Below, piece after piece: positions 58,586 through 64,000 of a stretch of 64,000 nucleotides of DNA. The number at the start of each line of letters is the position of its first letter. Position 1 is the stretch's first letter. Below the pieces are notes generated by a model. It had not been told where the DNA came from, did no database searches, and worked only from the letters and a program-made list of their open reading frames with translations. Source of the DNA: Gongronella butleri (Eukaryota > Mucoromycota > Mucoromycetes > Mucorales > Cunninghamellaceae). The DNA is taken from assembly GCA_025201375.1 (NCBI GenBank), contig JAIWZP010000041.1, positions 62,001 to 126,000 of the forward strand, written 5' to 3'. A program made the position numbers and the translations under genes.

Positions 58586-59199
58586 TTCTCTTTTTGTTAA
58601 AAAAAGTGAAAAAAACGCGTTGCAATATACGCCGAAAGCGCGTCAAAGCGCGTCCAATGGCCACTAAAGTAGACACAAGCGTCTGAGGCATCGGATGAAC
58701 CGGGATTGACGCGTTAGTCACCTGATGTTGTTGGCGACAAGGGCGCACTGTTATTCGCTCTTCCGTCACCCACATTTGACTTTTTGCGTTTTACATAAAT
58801 AATGATGGTTTCTTGGCTCATGACTCGACTGACGTGGTGCCCTTGCGCACATGAGCGTGTCAATTTCAAGAATACTTGTTGTAAATTCATTGATAAATGA
58901 TGTAAATGTCAGAGTAGGCGCTCAAAGGCTGATTTTCTTGCCGTCTACCTAATCGATCTCCCCATTTTAATCGTGGAGGGTGATTGTCACGTCTCTCTTC
59001 TCATCTGTATCAAATTTGGGATAGTTTAAACATGTTTATCTTGAGATACGCTTCAAATTGATGATTTTAGCAAGGCGTTGGCTGCGGTCGGTTTAACCTG
59101 GCACTCTAGCATCGCGACACACATCTCAACGTGAAATGGCGAGCTATAAACCCTTACAGACCCTTTTGCGCGGCAATCGAAGATCACAGGTGCGTGCCA

Positions 59200-59925
59200 C
59201 GAGCAATTCAAAAATTTGACCCTTTTGAGCCCCTGACCCAAAATCGAAAAAATGGGTCTCCAGAAATCCGCCAAACTTGCACACAAGATGCATCGCATGG
59301 CAAAACGGCGAGAAATGGCCAAAAGGAGGGTGGTCGGCCTGCTGATTGACGAGGAATTCGTAATTTTAGGTTAAATTTCAGCAGCGAATTGCGCGGGAAG
59401 GACGCACGACAAGGCCGCGCCGACGCGTCCACTAACAAGTGAGACGCCAGGTGCATGGAATTGATAAGGAACAGGCTCGGGTTACTCGACGTCTGACGTG
59501 GTTTATCACGCATCGAAGAATGACTATGAGTACAAAGCCGTGTCAGTCATGCCCAAAAAATCACCTTTTTCGTCGATCACAATGTCCTCCTACGCATCGA
59601 GCCACGTTCTTTCTGATGGTGCGCGTTTCTTGGAGATGCAAACCATTTTTCGTTGAAATGTCCTTGAGCCGAAAATAAGACCCGAAACTCGAATTACGCC
59701 GAAACCAGCCAATGGATCTCTGGGTTTCATTTGCTTTTTGTCGGTGAAAGGGAGGCATCCACCATGGGGTTGAATGGCGTGGCGATCTGAGGACTTGAGT
59801 TTTGCGGTTTTCAAATCCTCGACTCTACCACCAGGAAAATCCGTGATTTTTGAAACTGGTCAAAGCTCGCCATCCAATGCTCGCAGCGCCACAAGGGTAA
59901 ACTCATTCAAACGAGAAAGCGTAGA
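59200..59925 (+). repeat. Dispersed relic family, copy R5
   Basis: Its reverse complement aligns with R2 (17.9-18.6 kb) and R4 (44.8-45.5 kb). Reading + it keeps all family motifs in order: RQVHGIDKEQ and VTRRLTWFITHRR (59439-59525), QCPPTH (about 59578-59595), ITPKPANG (about 59694-59717), and SSTLPPGKSVIFE (about 59813-59855). Frame changes and stops separate them, so no protein is made today. Confidence 0.78.
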
Positions 59926-60902
59926 ATTCTTTGGTGCAAGTAGGTGCTTCCCTAGTGAATAGTAAAAGGATGGGCAAATGATCAAAATACAATAAAACGC
60001 GGCCTTTTGTGATTTTACCGATCCCATATGCGTGCCGCGCCGCCGTGTTCGGCACCAAGAGCAGGCAGCACAGCACGCCATTTCACATTCAGGCACTCTA
60101 ATCTAGCAGTGCTGCATGAAGCTACAAGTTCTCGGCGGCTAAAGTTTACTGTTCCTGACGTCTCTTTTCATTCTTGGCCAAAATGCGGTTTATGAACGTG
60201 TGCAATACCTCAAAGTAAATAGCGTGGCAAAGAGCGTTAAAGCACTCGAGGGTTAAAGTGACTCTGCTGAAATTTCGGCGAGTTAGATACCAACGAGGGT
60301 CGATTTGGCCCTGAAATTTACATAAAAGACATAGTTACTCTAGCCGACTGCCTCGACAACTATAGCAGTAAGATCATGGGAACTTGCGTATTTTTTCCAT
60401 TATGGCATCAACGCGAAATCATAGATTATTGAGCGGGAAAATCGACTTTTTCCGCGTGTCATGCCATTTTGACTAAGCCATGGCTCGACAACGCGTTTGG
60501 GTGATCCAAAATTCATTGGTCTTTGGGGTATTAGCCACGCGCTTCCGTGGATGCTGGTTATCATAAAGAAGGCGCGTGCTGCGTGCGATTAATTACGCGT
60601 CGAGCTAGTAAAAGTGGTCTATACGCGTCGATCCGCAACATCGCGCGTTTCCACTGACTCACGCGGCACATGCATATGATGTACACGACCATTCTCGTCG
60701 AAGAAATGCACAAATGTTGGGACTGGTGCTGATCCTCGTCGAACCATGCCCAATTTTGACAAAAAAAACCGCCATTTTCTCAAGTTATCATGTCCCCTTC
60801 CTGGTTAAAGTGGCGCGCTAGGCTGCCAACGTTGAGGCTCTTGAATGTGAATGACGAACTTTTTAATCTATCGTATACTTTTAGGCTTGTCTACAACAAA
60901 AA

Positions 60903-62135
60903 TTACACGCGGCAGTTTGTAAAGGCCATGACGAGAATGTCGGTGGCGCCAATGTCGGTCAATTCGTCCATGATCTCGCCCTTCTTCTTCTTGTCGATCA
61001 TGGAGGACACAGCCACCCAGTCTTCGTGGCTCTCTTCCAGCTGGCTCACCGTGGGACCTTGTAAAAAAGCGTATCAGTCGCCAATTGCTCCTTTTTCATC
61101 CCTTTTTTCATTCTCCCTCCCCTCCCTTTTTTTTATTGTTACCTTGGCGACCAGGGGTGATCTTGACGGCGGCGGGCAGGTTCTTGCGCTCAATGTTGTA
61201 AGTGCAAAGGACGTACTTTGAGGCGGTGATGACACCGCGGATGCGCGAAGCCAGCTTGTCAATCATGTCTTGATGCGTCGTGTTCTTGTTGGCGAGCAGC
61301 ACGGACTGCGTGGGCATGAGATCGTGGATATCGTGGAGGCCAGCTGCACGCATGGTTTCACCGGATTCTACGCAAAAAAAAAAGAGCAAAACGTTACACA
61401 AATGCATTTTTGTCGCGATGCGATGAGTCACTGCAGGAATTGAGGGGGGGAAATGAGCAGGCATGTTCTTACCAACAAGATCGACTAGAAAAACAAAGAA
61501 AAGATTATGAGAAAACAGATAAAAAAGAAAAAGACGAAAATAGACTTACTGATGCCATCGGCGAGGCCCAATGCGCATGCGGCTTCGACAGAGCCGGACA
61601 CGTAGTTGATGGTGGTCTTTTTGCCGAGCTTTGCATCCAAAGGCTCAAAGATTTTGCGTGCATACGCGTCAAAGCTGGTGACAATGCGCTTGCCAACGAG
61701 CGATTCCAGTGTCTGGTGGGGACCATTGACGGGCACTTGCACGCACAGGCGGCACGAGCCAAAGCCAAGCTCCATGACCTCAGTCACCTTGTCCTTGACC
61801 TCATTCTCCTCGACCATGTCCTGGCCGCTGATGCCCAAATCCACATTGCCCTCGGCCACATACTTGGGAATATCGCTCGCAGGCACTAAATGAAAAATAA
61901 AATTTGGTATTAGCCATGGAAAAAAAAAAAAAAAAAAAAGGCAATTCGGTCAAAAGTCGCCCTTACAGAAGATCAACGCCACTGGCAGATTAGAACACAA
62001 GGCAATATCTTGACGTGATCGGCGGTTAAAGTGAATATCCGCGCCTTGCAGCAGTTGAAGGCACTGTTCATAGAGACGACCCTTCTTGGGCACGGCGAAA
62101 AGCAAACGGTTATCGAGATCTTTGACAAAGTCCAT
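60903..62135 (-). CDS. HIS1: ATP phosphoribosyltransferase
   Basis: Five exons: 62135-61967, 61885-61550, 61484-61473 (12 nt), 61367-61143 and 61057-60903; 298 residues. It catalyses the first step of histidine synthesis, joining ATP and PRPP to phosphoribosyl-ATP. It starts LLFAVPKKGRLYEQCLQLL and continues with VDLGISGQDMVEE. The PRPP-binding loop segment spans the micro-exon: ALGLADGI, IDLV, ESGETMRAAGL. The C-terminal regulatory domain (SSMIDKKKKGEIMDEL, GATDILVMAF, ending NCRV) indicates the long HisG form that is feedback-inhibited by histidine. The 12-nt exon is required to keep the conserved IDLVESG sequence in frame, so I trust it. Confidence 0.95.
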
Positions 62136-62406
62136 TGTGTAAAGGTTAAAAAAGAAAAAGAAAAAGGGAAAAAAAAAAAGCCCAAATCTTCCCAAACAAA
62201 AAAAGAACAAAGCTGTCATTTTAAATTGAAAGCCCGCATGGGTGCATTGTTGTTGCCAATGGCTGAAACGAACGTGCGCTCTTCTATAGTTCCCAAAAAG
62301 CTGGAAGTCCCCCCCCTGAATGATTTTTTGCTTGTTAAAAATGGTATCGCTACTTTTTTTTAGGATCAATTCCATTGAAAATATCTACAAAGAAATACAA
62401 ATAAAT

Positions 62407-63706
62407 CTATTGATGGCTGGGGGTGCCTCCAAGGACACGCATCGTCGTTTCAAACATGAAAACAGCGGCGGCATTGGTTGGAAAGGCTCTCAAAAAGGAA
62501 GGCACGAAACCTACAATCAGAATAGACGGTGATGAATCATCGCTGGTCATGACCCAATCATGGACAGCCATTGGGCTCGTCTTTTTTTTTTCGTTTTTAC
62601 CTCGATAAAAGCCTTTTAGACCTGCCGTCTGATAAATATAGGTCATGACCGCTGTAGGTTTGGGGAATCGTCGTGGCACCACGTCAGGTTGCGACATGTA
62701 CGTGTTCTTGATCATGTCTATTGAAAAAAAAAAAAGAGGAATTGAGCCTCTGCATGTTGCCTTTTTTTTTTTCGTGATTTCCCTTTTTTTTTTATTGTAC
62801 CTGACGGGAAGGCACCGAGCCAAAAGGTGGTTGCACTGAGCCCACCAGCAAGGAAGGTCACCGATCCATCCGAGAGGTTGTACGTGCGCAATTGGCGCAC
62901 AAACACCTACGATAAAGAAACAAAAAAGAAACAAAAAGAAGAAAAATGAGATTTGTCGAGTTTTTTTTTGAAAGCACTTACATCGTACGAAGCCCAAAAG
63001 ACAAAGAACCAGCTGCGGAAAGCCATTGTTGGTAAGAGGCCCTGCCACAGGCCAAAGATGCCATTGTTATGAACGACCTTGCGGATGCAATCAATTGGGC
63101 CCGAGTAGACGCGCGTGGCGGCGTCATACTGCACCTGGAGGCGCGCCTTGATATGCTCGACGGGTGTGGCGATAAACGACACGGTCCAGCCGCCTGCAAG
63201 GCCGGCAATGCCATGCTGGAAGGGCGTCAATGGCCTGTCGCCGTTTTGGCGCTGTTGTATGAGGCGCACATTGTGCAATGTGCCGAGCATAATGCTGTCC
63301 ATGAACATCCAGCCGATCAATGGCGGCGTCGCGCCTTTGTACAGTGCACGGACACCTTCTTGACGCACAGTCTTGAGCAAACAGTCCAATGGCCCCTTGA
63401 ATCGGCCGTCGGCCGCCGTCGTCGTCTGCATACGCACCTTGATCGTATCTAAAGGCAAATTAGCATCTCCTGGCCGTCTTTGTTGCGTTTTTTTGTCGTC
63501 TATTTCCGCTTACCAAAGGGATGTCCAACGGCCAACTTTGTCACGCCCGACGCCATACCGGCAGCAAAGCCTCGTAGGCGGTTAAATAGGGAATAGTCGC
63601 CGCCTTCTGTCTTTGCTGTCACTGTGGATAAAGCAGCGTGTGAGCCTCCTTTTGTGCTCCAGTTTGCGCGCAAGGCCAAGCGTGTTTTTTTTTTACCTTG
63701 CGCCAT
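62407..63706 (-). CDS. Mitochondrial carrier (SLC25), carnitine/acylcarnitine- or Ymc-like
   Basis: Six exons: 63706-63697 (10 nt), 63621-63514, 63448-62982, 62906-62801, 62717-62601 and 62510-62407; 303 residues. The three PX[DE]XX[KR] carrier signatures are present: PFDTIKV, PVEHIKA and PSDMIKN, each with the following glycine/aromatic motif (GPLDCLLKTVRQEG, GPIDCIRKVVHNNG). Six membrane helices are expected in the inner mitochondrial membrane. The pattern GHPFDTIKVRMQT with TPVEHIKARLQVQ is typical of the carnitine/acylcarnitine (Crc1), ornithine and Ymc subgroup. The transported substrate cannot be settled from this. Exon 1 is only ATG GCG CAA G. TATA and CCAAT elements lie just upstream. 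Confidence 0.9.
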
Positions 63707-63783
63707 AGGTCGAAAAAGTCAGAAAAAAAGAAAAAGCGGGGAAAAGAAGCGTTTTTTGTGCTCCCAATTGTCGGCGCGGTGCT

Positions 63784-63814
63784 TTTATATGTCGACGTTG
63801 GGGGCAGCCAATCA
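63784..63814 (-). promoter_or_regulatory. TATA and CCAAT elements of the mitochondrial carrier gene
   Basis: On the minus strand CATATAAAAGC lies about 80 bp before the start. A CCAAT box (plus-strand GCCAATCA, 63807-63814) lies about 20 bp further up, the same arrangement as at CCP1. Confidence 0.5.
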
Positions 63815-64000
63815 GCGCCCGTTAAAAAAAATGACGAAGCGAGAATTGAAAGAGGTCATGCGACGCTCCAAGCAACCCTTTTTTTTTTTTTCTTTCTCGC
63901 TTTGCTTTTTGCCGTTGACAATGGCCGCTGGGGCCCAATTGCTCACCTGAACGCGCCGGCTGGAAGGATCAAAGAAACAAAAATGGGGTCGTACAGGGGC
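63815..64000. other. Upstream flank to window end
   Basis: No coding signal recognised; contains a T-run at 63880-63890. Confidence 0.4.

Larger units (their letters stand above)
58427..60902. other. Gene-free region holding repeat relic R5
   Basis: RACK1 3' flank with a poly(A) signal at 58580-58585, then AT-rich sequence with relic R5. No gene recognised up to the HIS1 stop. Confidence 0.55.

Overview
The window looks like nuclear DNA from an early-diverging filamentous fungus. Mucoromycota is my best guess, but I cannot name a genus. The evidence is dense short spliceosomal introns and fungal orthologs: a C-terminally anchored squalene synthase, cytochrome c peroxidase, RACK1, the Rpd3L subunit RXT2, and a PKA catalytic subunit with a Gln-rich leader. 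It also has a TRIC-type channel, an RNF121-type RING ligase and a phytochelatin synthase. Introns are flanked by GT-AG (a few by GC-AG) and are packed with A or T homopolymers. I rebuilt 25 intact or near-intact protein genes, one gene with an apparent frameshift and one clear pseudogene. Exon limits were checked by hand for reading-phase continuity.

Layout. 0-2.9 kb: no recognisable gene; a repeat relic lies at the left edge. 3-10 kb: a small acidic ORF, a coiled-coil/SH3BGR-domain protein, an alpha/beta hydrolase and a PROPPIN (Atg18/WIPI-like). 11.5-23.2 kb: cytochrome c peroxidase, an unknown 301-residue protein, an ornithine cyclodeaminase-family enzyme, a HemK/PrmC-type methyltransferase, a TRIC channel, a frameshifted small secreted Cys-rich gene, a CRIB microprotein and DPH3. 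23.5-27.1 kb: a 14-exon SAC phosphoinositide phosphatase. 29.8-37.1 kb: a tandem RCC1 array with three intact copies and one wreck. 37.7-43.1 kb: RXT2, RNF121-like and PKA. 46.4-49.3 kb: squalene synthase and a bHLH factor. 53.3-58.4 kb: an amino-acid transporter, a phytochelatin synthase with a presequence-like N-terminus, and RACK1. 60.9-63.7 kb: HIS1 and a mitochondrial carrier.

Most genes are unrelated housekeeping functions and do not form a pathway. Several pairs are divergent with short shared upstream regions (RXT2/RNF121-like about 210 bp, phytochelatin synthase/RACK1 about 205 bp, secreted gene/CRIB gene about 150 bp). Gene-poor gaps at 17.5-18.9, 27.1-29.8, 43.1-46.4 and 58.4-60.9 kb, and the left edge, hold relics of one dispersed family. 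Translated in one shared frame, these relics keep the same ordered protein motifs, which I do not recognise. This is the best candidate for something undescribed.
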